From positions 1 to 46,463 of the forward strand of contig JBAUHN010000275.1 of NCBI GenBank assembly GCA_049680295.1: 46,463 nucleotides of DNA. The letters run 5' to 3'. Position numbers and translations under genes: made by a program. This stretch comes from JBAUHN01 sp049680295. GTDB lineage: Bacteria; Pseudomonadota; Alphaproteobacteria; Rhodobacterales; Rhodobacteraceae. How positions within the stretch are numbered: position 1 is the stretch's first letter; each line of letters begins with the position of its first letter. This document shows, in pieces, positions 15,202-23,899 of the stretch. The notes under the pieces are model-generated. The model ran no database searches and was not told where the DNA came from. It saw only the letters and a program-made list of their open reading frames with translations.

Positions 15202-16260
15202 TTAGGCGCTTCGTGCGCGTTCGCGTTCGATCATGCCAAACAGATCGCGCGGGTCGTCCGGGTCTGCAATCATGTCGAGATGTTGCCACTTGTCCGTCTT
15301 CGCGATCTTGTCGCGCAGCCAGCGCAGGGCGGAAAAATCCTCGATCGCAAAGCCAACGCCGTCAAACAATGTGATCTGACGGTCGTCGGTGCGGCCATCG
15401 CTGGCACCTGTCATGACCTGCCACAGTTCCTTGACCGGATGGTCGTTTTCCAGCTGTTGGATTTCGCCTTCGATACGGGTTTGTGGCGGGTATTCAACGA
15501 AAATATCCGACCTTAGCAGTATGTCTTTGTGCAGCTCAGTCTTGCCGGGGCAGTCGCCGCCGATGGCGTTGATGTGTACACCTGCGCCGACCATATTGTC
15601 GGTCAGGATGGTGGCATATTGCTTGTCGGCGGTGCAGGTGGTGATCACATCCGCGCCCATCACCGCTTCTTGGGGTGTCGCGCAAGCGGTGATGTTCATG
15701 CCCTTGCCATTCAAGTTTGCGATGCACTTTTGCGTGGCCGCAGAATCTGTATCAAACAGCCGCAGGTTCTTAATTCCGCAGATGGATTTGAGCGCCAGCG
15801 CCTGAAATTCAGATTGCGCGCCATTCCCGACCATTGCCAAGGTCCTGGATTCCTTACGGGCGAGGTATTTGGTCGCCACGGCCGAAGTTGCAGCCGTGCG
15901 CATGGCGGTCAGGATCGTCATTTCGGTCAGCAAGACCGGATAGCCGGTGTCGACCGAGGCCAGCAGCCCGAAAGCGGTGACGGTCTGCAACCCGTCTTTC
16001 ATATTCTTCGGGTGGCCGTTCACATATTTGAAGCCGTAATCGATGCCGTCTGACGTTGGCATCAGTTCGATCACACCCTCATCAGAATGGGATGCGACGC
16101 GCGGGGTTTTGTCAAACGAGGGCCAGCGGCGGAAGTCCTCTTCGATATAAGCGGCAATTTCGACCATGCAGGTTTCGATGCCGATCTCGAGGATCAGACG
16201 CATCATGTTCTCGACGCTGACAAAGGGGACGAGGGACAGGTTGGCGTTGGGGTTTTTCAT
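15202..16260 (-). CDS. ocd: Ornithine cyclodeaminase
   Basis: A 352-residue NAD-dependent enzyme that converts L-ornithine to L-proline and ammonia. Unlike distant relatives in the mu-crystallin family, it keeps the features of authentic ornithine cyclodeaminase: GFKYVNGHPKN with Lys78, MRTAATSAVAT with Arg121, the dinucleotide site MVGNGAQSEFQ and AIGGDCPGKTE with Asp236, the presumed catalytic Asp. Length matches the Pseudomonas enzyme. It is the last gene of a leftward operon, 2 bases after the glutamine-synthetase-like gene, which follows the RpiR regulator. The context indicates that ornithine or something converted to it is an intermediate of the pathway encoded by the block. A diverged substrate cannot be excluded. 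Confidence 0.88.
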   Translation of the reverse strand: MKNPNANLSLVPFVSVENMMRLILEIGIETCMVEIAAYIEEDFRRWPSFDKTPRVASHSDEGVIELMPTSDGIDYGFKYVNGHPKNMKDGLQTVTAFGLLASVDTGYPVLLTEMTILTAMRTAATSAVATKYLARKESRTLAMVGNGAQSEFQALALKSICGIKNLRLFDTDSAATQKCIANLNGKGMNITACATPQEAVMGADVITTCTADKQYATILTDNMVGAGVHINAIGGDCPGKTELHKDILLRSDIFVEYPPQTRIEGEIQQLENDHPVKELWQVMTGASDGRTDDRQITLFDGVGFAIEDFSALRWLRDKIAKTDKWQHLDMIADPDDPRDLFGMIERERARSA

Positions 16261-16262
16261 AG

Positions 16263-17576
16263 TCAGTAAACTGCTTCATATGCGGCGCAGCGTGCGCTGG
16301 TGTCTTTGTCTTTCAGACAGGCGATTTCGCCCCGCTTATGCGCCACGTAGACAGAGGCAAAGTCAGCCGGGAACCAGCCACAAACGGTTTCATTGTTCTC
16401 AAACCTTTGCAGGGCGTGTTCCAATGTTTCGGGCAAGCGCACATAGCCGCGTTCCTCCAGTTCATCCGTGGACAAGACAGACAGGTCCTCTGCGGTGACT
16501 CTTGGGGCGGGCAAGGCATCTTCGAGCCCCTGAGCCCCGGCGTGGATAATCGCGGCGAGCGCCAGATAGGGCGAGGCAGCGGCGTCTGCGGCGCGATATT
16601 CAAAGTTGTACTGGCGGGCGATGCTGGAGGGGTCTGTCGCAGTCACCGGGCAGATGCGCACTGAAGCTTCACGGTCGCGAAAGCCCAGATTGTTGAAGGC
16701 CGCTGACCAGCGATGCGGGGTCAGGCGCAAGTACGACACATCGGACGGGGCTGTCAGGGCGATGATGCTGTCGAGATATTTCAACACGCCTGCGATAAAG
16801 GACGCGGTAATGCCCGACATCCCTGCGATGCCATTTTCGTCATGAGTTGCAGGTGCACCGCTTTCATCCAGAAAACTAATGTGAATGTGCACGCCGTTGC
16901 CCACGCCGGCGGGGTCACGGATCGGGGTGAATGTCACCTCTTCCCCCAAACGTTTCGCCGTCATCCGCGTGACCTCGCGCAGGATCACAGCCTGATCGGC
17001 AGACCGGTGGTCAGGGGCCGGATCGTTTGTGACTTCGTATTGATTGGCACCATATTCTTTCATGAAGGTGTCGGATGCCAATCCGCTTTTATCAAGAGCC
17101 GCCATCAACGTCTCGCCAAACACGCGGCGCTCTGCAAAACCACTGTGGCCATAAGCCTCGCCGGGCTGGTCGCCGCCGGTTTTGAACTGAAACTCATGTT
17201 CAAATGCCGAGACGAGGCTGACCCCACCCGCAGCTTTCAGTCGCTCCAGCGCCGCCTTCAGAAGCGAACGTGTGCAAAACTCCCAAGGTTTGCCATCAAG
17301 GTCGGTAATGTCACCCAACATGAAGCGTTCAACGGGTCCACCATCTTCGAAATCCAATTCGACACCGGTTTCTACGTCGGGGATCAAAAGCAAATCACCC
17401 AAAGCCCCAAAGGGACTGTCGGCAATGGCATCAAAGCAGGTGATCATGACATTCGTCGGGGTCCAGCCCACGCCCTTTCTTGCGCGTTTCTCCAAATCAG
17501 AAACCGGAAAGGCCTTGCCGCGTACTTTACCGGCAACGTCCGAAGTCGCCGCAAAGATCAAAGGGTTCTTAATCAT
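16263..17576 (-). CDS. Glutamine synthetase-like ATP-dependent ligase
   Basis: A 437-residue protein of the glutamine synthetase fold, related to GlnT/PuuA/GmaS-type ligases rather than housekeeping GlnA. Such enzymes use ATP to join a carboxylate (usually the gamma-carboxyl of glutamate) to ammonia or an amine. Visible are SAFEHEFQF with metal-binding Glu126 and Glu128, NQYEVTND (family G-Q-F/Y-E motif), GNGVHIHIS with the conserved His, and the phosphate-binding LRLTPHRWSAAFN and NLGFRDREASVRI region. The ATG at 17576 lies inside the end of the RpiR gene (8-base overlap) with GGAG about 11 bases upstream, so the two are coupled; a longer frame exists but lacks a ribosome site. The amine substrate is unknown. 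The adjacent ornithine cyclodeaminase hints at ornithine or a diamine. Confidence 0.85.
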   Translation of the reverse strand: MIKNPLIFAATSDVAGKVRGKAFPVSDLEKRARKGVGWTPTNVMITCFDAIADSPFGALGDLLLIPDVETGVELDFEDGGPVERFMLGDITDLDGKPWEFCTRSLLKAALERLKAAGGVSLVSAFEHEFQFKTGGDQPGEAYGHSGFAERRVFGETLMAALDKSGLASDTFMKEYGANQYEVTNDPAPDHRSADQAVILREVTRMTAKRLGEEVTFTPIRDPAGVGNGVHIHISFLDESGAPATHDENGIAGMSGITASFIAGVLKYLDSIIALTAPSDVSYLRLTPHRWSAAFNNLGFRDREASVRICPVTATDPSSIARQYNFEYRAADAAASPYLALAAIIHAGAQGLEDALPAPRVTAEDLSVLSTDELEERGYVRLPETLEHALQRFENNETVCGWFPADFASVYVAHKRGEIACLKDKDTSARCAAYEAVY

Positions 17577-18420
17577 CTTGATTGTCTCCAAAATCCAACC
17601 GAACAGAATCCCATTCTTCAATCCGGCTTTTTGTTTGATCCCAGTTATCGTCCGCGATGCGGGTCAATAGGGCCTCTAGCAAAGCCAGGGCACCGGTGTA
17701 GCTGTCCCAGAGGGTGCTGCTATCGATCGGGGCCGCCAGAACTTCGCTCGCGTGGGCAGAAATCGGCGACAGCCATTCATCTGTCATCAGCACAACCTGC
17801 ACATTGCGCGCCTGCGTGGCCTTTTGCGCAAGAGCGGAAAGGCTGTCTTGGTAGCGGCGGAAATCGACGACAAACAAGACATCCCGTGCCCGCATCCGGA
17901 GCAGATATTCTGGCCAAACCTCTGGGTCAGAGGGCAAGTGAAACACTTTGGCGCGGATCTGGCGCAGGTGCCGTGACAGGTGTTGCGCCAACGGGTCGCT
18001 CATGCGACCGCCAATGACATAGATGCTGCGCTTTTCGTCCGCCAACATGTCTGCGATGCGTTCGAACTGGGCCTCGGACACTGCTTTGGTTGCGTCCTTC
18101 ACCACAGCACAGGCCCGTTCCAGAAAACTCTCCAAGAATGCACCGTGGATCGGCGCGCTGGAGGCTTGCAGCTCAACAGGAGAGCGTTGCCCCTGTTTCA
18201 ACTCGCCAATCAGGTGCCGTTGAAAATCCTGAAATCCCTGAAATCCCAGCTTGGTGACAAAGCGTGAAACGCTGGGCGGGGAGGTGTTGGTCGCCTTGGC
18301 AAGCTCTTGGATCGGCTCAAGTCCGGCAAACGGATAGTCGAGCAACAGGGCCGTCGAGAGCTTGCGCTCGGTCGATGTCAGGTCATCCGACAATTTTTCT
18401 ATACGTTCGCGAACTTGCAT
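17569..18420 (-). CDS. MurR/RpiR family transcriptional regulator
   Basis: A 283-residue regulator with an N-terminal winged helix-turn-helix of the RpiR type (residues 1-78; ATNTSPPSVSRFVTKLGFQGF) and a C-terminal SIS domain (about 115-255; IYVIGGRMSDPLAQHL) that usually senses a phosphosugar. RpiR members in amino-acid gene clusters can respond to other ligands. The ATG at 18420 has AGGAGA 6 bases upstream; an upstream frame extension lacks this. It heads the leftward regulator-ligase-cyclodeaminase operon and is divergent from the Liv-type transport operon. A dyad in the shared promoter region is a likely operator, so it probably controls both arms of the block. Confidence 0.9.
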   Translation of the reverse strand: MQVRERIEKLSDDLTSTERKLSTALLLDYPFAGLEPIQELAKATNTSPPSVSRFVTKLGFQGFQDFQRHLIGELKQGQRSPVELQASSAPIHGAFLESFLERACAVVKDATKAVSEAQFERIADMLADEKRSIYVIGGRMSDPLAQHLSRHLRQIRAKVFHLPSDPEVWPEYLLRMRARDVLFVVDFRRYQDSLSALAQKATQARNVQVVLMTDEWLSPISAHASEVLAAPIDSSTLWDSYTGALALLEALLTRIADDNWDQTKSRIEEWDSVRLDFGDNQDD

Positions 18421-18439
18421 CTTTTCTCCTATTCGCTCG

Positions 18440-18468
18440 ATAGAAGCATTATGAAAATATTCTGTCAA
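18440..18468 (-). promoter_or_regulatory. Candidate promoter of the RpiR-ligase-cyclodeaminase operon
   Basis: On the minus strand, a perfect TTGACA (complement of 18463-18468) and a weak TTCTAT (complement of 18440-18445) are 17 bases apart. The -35 box overlaps the left arm of the dyad at 18464-18487. Confidence 0.45.
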
Positions 18469-18487
18469 GACAATCAAAATTGTTGAC
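18464..18487. promoter_or_regulatory. Candidate RpiR operator dyad between divergent operons
   Basis: The perfect inner dyad ACAAT-CAAA-ATTGT (18470-18483) is extended by outer GTCAA / TTGAC arms with a 2-base asymmetry. The outer arms are the -35 hexamers of the two divergent promoters, so a bound repressor would block both. Confidence 0.45.
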
Positions 18488-18512
18488 TCTGAAAAGATAT
18501 GGTCACTAAGCT
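18483..18512 (+). promoter_or_regulatory. Candidate promoter of the Liv-type transport operon
   Basis: TTGACT at 18483-18488 and a weak TAAGCT at 18507-18512, with 18-base spacing. It lies about 30 bases before the ATG at 18540 and overlaps the right arm of the dyad. Confidence 0.4.
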
Positions 18513-18539
18513 ATTTGAAACCGCACCTTGGGATTCGAT

Positions 18540-20321
18540 ATGATCACCTCGCCACGCAAACACATATTCGCCTCCGTCGCTGCGATCATCGCCGCCGTCA
18601 TTGTGGCGTCGGTCATAGCGTCGGCATTCGGTGCAGCAAGCGAGCGGGTGCTGACCGTTTTCTTCATTTCGCTGATCGCGGTTGTCGGGATGGGGGTCTA
18701 TAGCGGCAACTCCGGTATCCTCAGCTTCGGGCACCTGTCCTTCATGGCTATCGGTGCCTACGCAGCCTCTTTGTTGACCTTGCCAGCGCAGCTTAAGATC
18801 GCAACTCTGCCCAAGCTGCCAGAATGGTTGGCAACAACGGAAATGGGCTTGTTACCTGCCGCCTTGATTGCGGTGCTGCTAACCAGCGTTGTCGCGTTGT
18901 TCATTGGTTTGGCGATCGGCAAATTGGAAGGTTCTGCCGCTGTCATCGCAACACTCGGCCTGTTGATAATTGTGCACGGTGTCGCCATTGGCTGGCGGGA
19001 TGTCACACGCGGGTCACAAACGTTTTTCGGGATTCCCACTGTTACCACTCTTTGGGTGGCTGCCATCGGAGTCATAGTAGCCTTGATCGTTGCACGACTC
19101 TACCGAGACTCGGTCTCTGGATTGCGCCTGCGTGCCGGGCGTGAAAACGCGATTGCAGCCAGCGCGGTCGGGGTTCGCATTCGGCGGGAACGGTTGATTT
19201 CCTTTGTCATCAGTGCAGCACTTATGGCGTTGTCAGGTGCCCTGATCGCGCATTTCCTTGGTGCCATCAGTCCCAAAAAATTCTACTTCACCGATACGTT
19301 TCTGCTGCTTGCCATGTTGATTGTTGGTGGCATGACCACCGTAACTGGCGCTGTGACCGGCGCTGTGGCCATCACCATTGTCACCGAAGTTCTACGCCGC
19401 TTTGAAGGCGGCTTTTCGGTCGCAGGATTGGACATTCCCGCCGTCTTTGGCACCACACAAATCGGAATTGGATTGATCATTCTGTTTGCGATGTTCCGCA
19501 AACCGGATGGGTTGGCTGGTCTCAAGGAATGGGAGGAACGGCTTTTCCCTGTTCGCCCAGAGGGTGACACAGGTGCCGATATTGCGCCAAGCGTCAATTC
19601 GCTGCCCCTGACGGCCAAGGGTATGACCATGCAATTTGGTGGCCTTACGGCGGTGAATGATGTGGATATCACGTTGAACCCAGGCGAAATCACCGGGCTG
19701 ATCGGACCGAACGGGTCCGGCAAGACGACATTGATGAATATGCTGTCCGGTGTTCTGGTCCCGACCGAGGGCGAATTCTTTCTAGGAAGCGAAAAACTGT
19801 CGGGATTGGTCTCGCATGAGATCGCAGATCGCGGCATCGCGCGGACATTTCAGAACATCCGCCTATTCACAAATCTGAGCGTCTTTCAAAATGTGCTTGT
19901 CGCGGCTTTGTCAACGCGGAGCGGTAAGAATGCCGAAACGCGCGCGGCGACCGCATTGATGCGGATGGGTGTTGCCCAACACGCGGATGCAGAAGCAGGA
20001 ACACTGTCCTACGGTGATCAGCGGCGTGTGGAGATTGCTCGCGCGCTCGCCTGCGAGCCGTCACTCTTATTTCTGGATGAACCGGCAGCAGGTATGAACC
20101 GCGAAGAAACCGACAATTTGATGGAAACCCTACGCGGACTGACCCGTGACCTGGGGCTGGGCATCTTACTGGTCGATCACGATCTGAAACTGATCAACCA
20201 GCTTTGCGACCGTCTGGTGGTCCTGAACGAAGGGCACCTGATTGCCGAAGGATCCCCCAAGGACATCCAAAACAATCCAGCCGTTATCGAAGCCTATCTA
20301 GGCCCCAACCGACAAGATTAG
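18540..20321 (+). CDS. LivM-LivG fusion: branched-chain-type ABC permease joined to ATP-binding domain
   Basis: A 593-residue fusion. Residues 1-325 form a LivM-like permease with multiple membrane segments and the family stretches SGILSFGHLSFMAIGAYAAS and FKYFTDTFL-like KKFYFTDTFLLLAMLIVGG. Residues 360-593 form a LivG-like ATPase: Walker A GPNGSGKTT (about 389-397), the LivG-type ARTFQNIRLF, signature LSYGDQRRVEIARAL, Walker B LLFLDEPAAGMN, then LVDHDLKLI. It is one component of the complete importer encoded here together with a binding protein, LivF and LivH. The ATG at 18540 has GGGA about 9 bases upstream; a TTG at 18528 is possible. Such LivM-LivG fusions occur in other genomes but the more common arrangement is two genes. 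Confidence 0.9.
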   Translation: MITSPRKHIFASVAAIIAAVIVASVIASAFGAASERVLTVFFISLIAVVGMGVYSGNSGILSFGHLSFMAIGAYAASLLTLPAQLKIATLPKLPEWLATTEMGLLPAALIAVLLTSVVALFIGLAIGKLEGSAAVIATLGLLIIVHGVAIGWRDVTRGSQTFFGIPTVTTLWVAAIGVIVALIVARLYRDSVSGLRLRAGRENAIAASAVGVRIRRERLISFVISAALMALSGALIAHFLGAISPKKFYFTDTFLLLAMLIVGGMTTVTGAVTGAVAITIVTEVLRRFEGGFSVAGLDIPAVFGTTQIGIGLIILFAMFRKPDGLAGLKEWEERLFPVRPEGDTGADIAPSVNSLPLTAKGMTMQFGGLTAVNDVDITLNPGEITGLIGPNGSGKTTLMNMLSGVLVPTEGEFFLGSEKLSGLVSHEIADRGIARTFQNIRLFTNLSVFQNVLVAALSTRSGKNAETRAATALMRMGVAQHADAEAGTLSYGDQRRVEIARALACEPSLLFLDEPAAGMNREETDNLMETLRGLTRDLGLGILLVDHDLKLINQLCDRLVVLNEGHLIAEGSPKDIQNNPAVIEAYLGPNRQD

Positions 20322-20345
20322 CGACAACCAACCGGAGGAAAACCA

Positions 20346-21506
20346 ATGAAAAAGACACTACTTGCTTCAACCATGGTGGCAGCGGCGGCATTCGCCGCAC
20401 CTGCCTTTGCCGAAACCTTGAAGATCGGACTTGCAACCGCGCAGACCGGCGGGCTTGCGGGCTACGATGGCCCCGTTATCGAAGGTCTGCATATTGCGGT
20501 TGACGAGATCAACGCCGCGGGCGGCATCAACGGCAACATCATGATCGAGCTGATCGAGAAAGATGTGCGCTCAGACGCGGCGCAAACGGCCATCGCTGTT
20601 CAGGAATTGGCCGATGAGGGCGTTTCGGTCATTGTGTTGCCCTGTGACGCAGACCCAGCGCTCGCCGCGATCGGCACGGTGACCTCGGCTCAGATTCCCG
20701 CGATTTCGACCTGTGCGTCGTCACCAACCTTGCCAATGATTGGCGGAGATTTCATGTTCGCCAACTTCCCGGGTGACAACGTACAAGCGACGGTCAGCGC
20801 GGAATGGGCACATCAGCAAGGCCACACATCCGCCTACATCATCTATTCGCCTGACAGCCAATACACCACCATGCCGCTTTACTTTGCGGATGTGTTCGAA
20901 GCACTGGGCGGCGAAATGTTGGGCCAAGACACCCACTCCATTGGCCAGCAGGATTTCTCGGCGATTGCCACACGCATTGCCTCTCTTGATCCTCAGCCCG
21001 ATGTGATCATGACCTCGTCCTATGAGCCTGACTTCCCGTCGATGCTGAAGGCACTGCGCGCGGCGGGCGTGACGTCACAAATGATCGGATCAGACGGCAT
21101 CGATAGCCCGACAACCTTCTCGCTGGGCGATGTCGGAGAAGGCGTTGTGTTTACAACCGCTGGCTACGCCACGGAAGGCAGCCCCTTGGCCGAGTTCAAC
21201 GCCAAGTATGAAGCCGCGACGGGCAGCCCATCCGAGACTGTATTCAACGCAGTTGGCTATGACCTCGTGATTGTTGTCGCCGAGGCGGTGAAAGCCGCCG
21301 GTGGATCAACCGATCCCGTGGCCATCCGTGATGCAATGGCAGAGCTAGAGAATGTGCGCGGCGCGACCAGCCTGATCACTTACAAAGGCACTAACGGCAT
21401 GCCTGTTCGTGAAGTCACACTGATCCGCGTGAACGGCGGAGAGCGTGAATTGGTCGGTCAGCCCAGCCCAACAGCCGAGCTGATCCCAGCTCCGCGCATG
21501 CAGTAA
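20346..21506 (+). CDS. ABC transporter substrate-binding protein, branched-chain amino acid (LivK) family
   Basis: A 386-residue periplasmic protein with a clear signal peptide (TMVAAAAFAAPAFAE, cleavage about residue 23). The mature protein starts LKIGLATAQTGGLAGYDGP, typical of Peripla_BP_6 / LivK binding proteins, followed by VDEINAAGGINGN and AISTCASSPTL in the ligand-binding cleft. It would bind the solute that the block imports. AGGAGG-like CCGGAGGAAAA precedes the ATG. It lies 24 bases after the permease-ATPase fusion and 12 bases before livF. The Ala/Ser/Cys-rich cleft suggests an amino compound, but specificity cannot be read. The downstream enzymes suggest an ornithine-related or N-acylated amino acid. 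Confidence 0.92.
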   Translation: MKKTLLASTMVAAAAFAAPAFAETLKIGLATAQTGGLAGYDGPVIEGLHIAVDEINAAGGINGNIMIELIEKDVRSDAAQTAIAVQELADEGVSVIVLPCDADPALAAIGTVTSAQIPAISTCASSPTLPMIGGDFMFANFPGDNVQATVSAEWAHQQGHTSAYIIYSPDSQYTTMPLYFADVFEALGGEMLGQDTHSIGQQDFSAIATRIASLDPQPDVIMTSSYEPDFPSMLKALRAAGVTSQMIGSDGIDSPTTFSLGDVGEGVVFTTAGYATEGSPLAEFNAKYEAATGSPSETVFNAVGYDLVIVVAEAVKAAGGSTDPVAIRDAMAELENVRGATSLITYKGTNGMPVREVTLIRVNGGERELVGQPSPTAELIPAPRMQ

Positions 21507-21518
21507 GGGTTCATTTCC

Positions 21519-22235
21519 ATGACATCGCTTCTTTCAGTCCAGTCCCTTGCGGTCAGCTACGGCCCGATTGAAGCGGTGCGTGGGATCGACTTTGATATCA
21601 AGGAAGGCGAGATCGTCGCCTTCCTTGGCGCCAACGGCGCTGGGAAATCTTCGACCCTGAATGCACTGGTGGGTTTGGTTCCCGTGGCCAGCGGTAAAGT
21701 CGCATTCAAGGGCGAAGACATCACCGATTGGCCCCCCGAAATGCTGGCTCCGGCGGGTATGACGCTTTCACCTGAAGGCCGCCGCGTATTTGGCGCGCTC
21801 AGCGTTGCTGAAAACCTGCGCATGGGTGCTTTTTCCATCAAGAACAAAGAAGCCATCGAGGCTGCCTGGGATCGTGTATACAGCCTGTTCCCGATCCTGC
21901 ATGAACGCCGCGACCAGTTCGCCGGCACCTTGTCTGGGGGGCAGCAACAGATGCTGGCAGTCGGACGCGCCCTGATGAGTAGCCCGAAACTCTTGCTGTT
22001 GGATGAACCGTCGCTTGGGTTGGCCCCAAAGATCATCGGTCAGGTCTTCGATCTGATCTCACTCCTACGGGATCAAGGCGTCACTTTGGCCGTTGTCGAA
22101 CAAAACGTGGCGATGGCCCTTGAGATTGCAGATCGCGGCTATGTCCTGGCCAGCGGCGAAATCGTGGCATCCGGGCCCGCTTCTGAACTGGCACAATCCG
22201 ACGCCTTGAAATCCGCTTATCTGGGAGGCGAATGA
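21519..22235 (+). CDS. Branched-chain-type ABC transporter ATP-binding protein (LivF)
   Basis: A 238-residue ATPase of normal LivF length. Motifs: Walker A GANGAGKSST (about residues 36-45), the LivF hallmark SPEGRRVFGALSVAENL, signature LSGGQQQMLAVGRAL, Walker B LLLLDEPSLGLAP and switch VVEQNVAMAL. With the LivG half of the upstream fusion it would form the heterodimeric ATPase of the importer. Its last codons overlap the livH start by 4 bases, indicating translational coupling. It differs from the LivF-like protein at 524-1348, which has a basic C-terminal tail and a changed signature, so the window holds two unrelated Liv systems. Confidence 0.92.
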   Translation: MTSLLSVQSLAVSYGPIEAVRGIDFDIKEGEIVAFLGANGAGKSSTLNALVGLVPVASGKVAFKGEDITDWPPEMLAPAGMTLSPEGRRVFGALSVAENLRMGAFSIKNKEAIEAAWDRVYSLFPILHERRDQFAGTLSGGQQQMLAVGRALMSSPKLLLLDEPSLGLAPKIIGQVFDLISLLRDQGVTLAVVEQNVAMALEIADRGYVLASGEIVASGPASELAQSDALKSAYLGGE

Positions 22236-23128
22236 TGGATCTGCTTTTGCAACAAACGGTCAATGCTTTTGCCCTTGGTGGCACCTATGCCTTGCTGGCG
22301 CTTGGGTTGGCCGTGGTGTTTTCGATCATGGGGCTGATCAACTTTGCCCATGGCGAGTTGATGACCATTTCTGGCTACACATTGATGTATTGCGGCATCG
22401 CAGGAATCTCTTTTGTGCTGGCCGTACCGCTTGCAATTGCGGTTGCGATGATCGCTGCGGTGCTGATGGAACGCATCGCCTTCCGCCCTGTCCGAAACAG
22501 CTCGGGCGCGACCATGCTGGTGACAAGTTTCGCGGTCTCGATGATCCTGCAGGTCCTGTTCCAGAATTTCATCTCGACGCGATCACAACCTGTGCTGCTG
22601 CCGCAGATCCTGTCCGACTCGATCACCATTGGCGGCCTTGTCATTGGGGTCAATAAGATCGCGGCCATTGTTGCGACGGTTGTGATGCTTGTCTTCCTCG
22701 ACATCTTTATGAAACGCCAGAAAACCGGAATCGCCATGCGCGCAGCGGCCGAGGATTTCAACGTCGCGCGTCTGATGGGGATCCGCGCCAATACGGTCAT
22801 TGCAGGGGCCTTTGCGCTTTCCGGGATGTTGGCGGGCGTGGCCGCTGTTCTGTGGGTGTCGCAACGGTCGTCGGTTGATCCACACATGGGCTTTTTGCCA
22901 GTTGTGAAAGCCTTTATCGCGGCGATCCTTGGTGGGCTTGGCAGTCTGCGCGGGGCTGTCGCAGGGGGCTTTTTGCTTGGGTTCATTGAAATCTACCTTG
23001 CCGCCTTCCTACCGCCGGAAATGCAAGAGTTTCGCGAGCCGATTGGGCTGAGTATTGTTGTCCTCGTCTTGCTGTTCCGCCCGAACGGATTGATCCCAGC
23101 GGCATCGCTCAAGAGCGAAAAGGTATGA
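22232..23128 (+). CDS. Branched-chain-type ABC transporter permease (LivH)
   Basis: A 298-residue inner-membrane permease with about eight hydrophobic segments. Family sequence is clear: GGTYALLALGLAVVFSIMGLI near the N-terminus with NFAHGELM, the cytoplasmic RAAAEDFNVARLMGI loop that contacts the ATPases, and a C-terminal AILGGLGSLRGAVAGGFLLG segment. It pairs with the LivM half of the fusion protein. The gene overlaps livF by 4 bases upstream and the amidohydrolase gene by 4 bases downstream. This ties the transporter tightly to the catabolic enzymes and supports one operon from 18540 to 25854. Confidence 0.92.
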   Translation: MMDLLLQQTVNAFALGGTYALLALGLAVVFSIMGLINFAHGELMTISGYTLMYCGIAGISFVLAVPLAIAVAMIAAVLMERIAFRPVRNSSGATMLVTSFAVSMILQVLFQNFISTRSQPVLLPQILSDSITIGGLVIGVNKIAAIVATVVMLVFLDIFMKRQKTGIAMRAAAEDFNVARLMGIRANTVIAGAFALSGMLAGVAAVLWVSQRSSVDPHMGFLPVVKAFIAAILGGLGSLRGAVAGGFLLGFIEIYLAAFLPPEMQEFREPIGLSIVVLVLLFRPNGLIPAASLKSEKV

Positions 23129-23898
23129 CCGTGGCGCAAAAGAAAACGCATGTGCTTCTTGACCCGCAAGATCCGCCGCCTGTTGAGGTCGTCAACGCGG
23201 CCAGCGATCATCCGCTTTTGCTGGTCTGCGAACATGCCGGGAAGGCGATCCCACGGGCGCTCAAGGATCTTGGTATTGCAGAGAAAGATCGCGAAAGCCA
23301 CGTATGCTGGGACATTGGTGCCGAAGCCGTGACGCGGATGATATCAGAGGCTTTGGGCGCGCCTGCCGTCCTTCAGCCCTACAGTCGCCTTGTGATTGAC
23401 TGCAACCGCCCACCCGACGCAGCCGACGCCATTCCGGACGTAAATCACGGCGTGCAGGTGCCGGGGAATCGCGCTTTGACGGGGTCTGCGCGTGCCGCGC
23501 GGGTTGCTGAAATCTTTGATCCGTTTCAAGCGACAGTCGCGCACTGCCTTGAGCAACATCCACGCCGGATTGTCCTGTCGATCCACAGTTTCACGCCCAT
23601 GCTGAATGGCCAGCCTCGCCCTTGGCACATTGGCTTCCTTTTCCGCAAAGACAAAGAAACATCCGCTCGTCTTGGCCGCTTCATTCAGGACGCACAGCCG
23701 CAGCTGACCATCGGCATGAACGAACCCTACCAGATCGACGATGCCTCTGATTGGTTTGTTCCACATCACGGCGAGGCCAGCGGTCTGCCACATAGCCTGA
23801 TCGAAATTCGCAACGACTTGATCGGCGATGCGGCTGGCCAGCAGACATGGGCCAACGCTCTGACCGGTGCCATCAACCGCTATCTTAAGGAAGTCTGA
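23125..23898 (+). CDS. N-formylglutamate amidohydrolase-like protein
   Basis: A 257-residue protein of the N-formylglutamate amidohydrolase (FGase, HutG2-like) family, zinc-type hydrolases that release formate from N-formyl-L-glutamate in histidine breakdown. Visible: LLVCEHAGKAIPRAL (the family's EH-N/A-G motif), HVCWDIGAEAVTRMIS (DxGA motif), SRLVIDCNRPPDA, and SIHSFTPMLNGQPRPWHIG with metal-binding His. No other histidine-utilisation gene is nearby, so a different N-acyl or amide substrate is plausible. It overlaps livH by 4 bases and is followed after 1 base by the isochorismatase-like gene. Confidence 0.85.
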   Translation: MTVAQKKTHVLLDPQDPPPVEVVNAASDHPLLLVCEHAGKAIPRALKDLGIAEKDRESHVCWDIGAEAVTRMISEALGAPAVLQPYSRLVIDCNRPPDAADAIPDVNHGVQVPGNRALTGSARAARVAEIFDPFQATVAHCLEQHPRRIVLSIHSFTPMLNGQPRPWHIGFLFRKDKETSARLGRFIQDAQPQLTIGMNEPYQIDDASDWFVPHHGEASGLPHSLIEIRNDLIGDAAGQQTWANALTGAINRYLKEV

Positions 23899-23899
23899 T

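Noticed and set aside
14934..15374. 146-codon plus-strand frame next to rpsT
   Set aside because: Arg/Ser/Cys-rich translation with no fold-like pattern. Its second half is antisense to the ornithine cyclodeaminase gene.
16713..18017. 434-codon plus-strand frame
   Set aside because: It is antisense to the ligase and RpiR genes, which have clear motifs; the translation lacks any recognisable domain.
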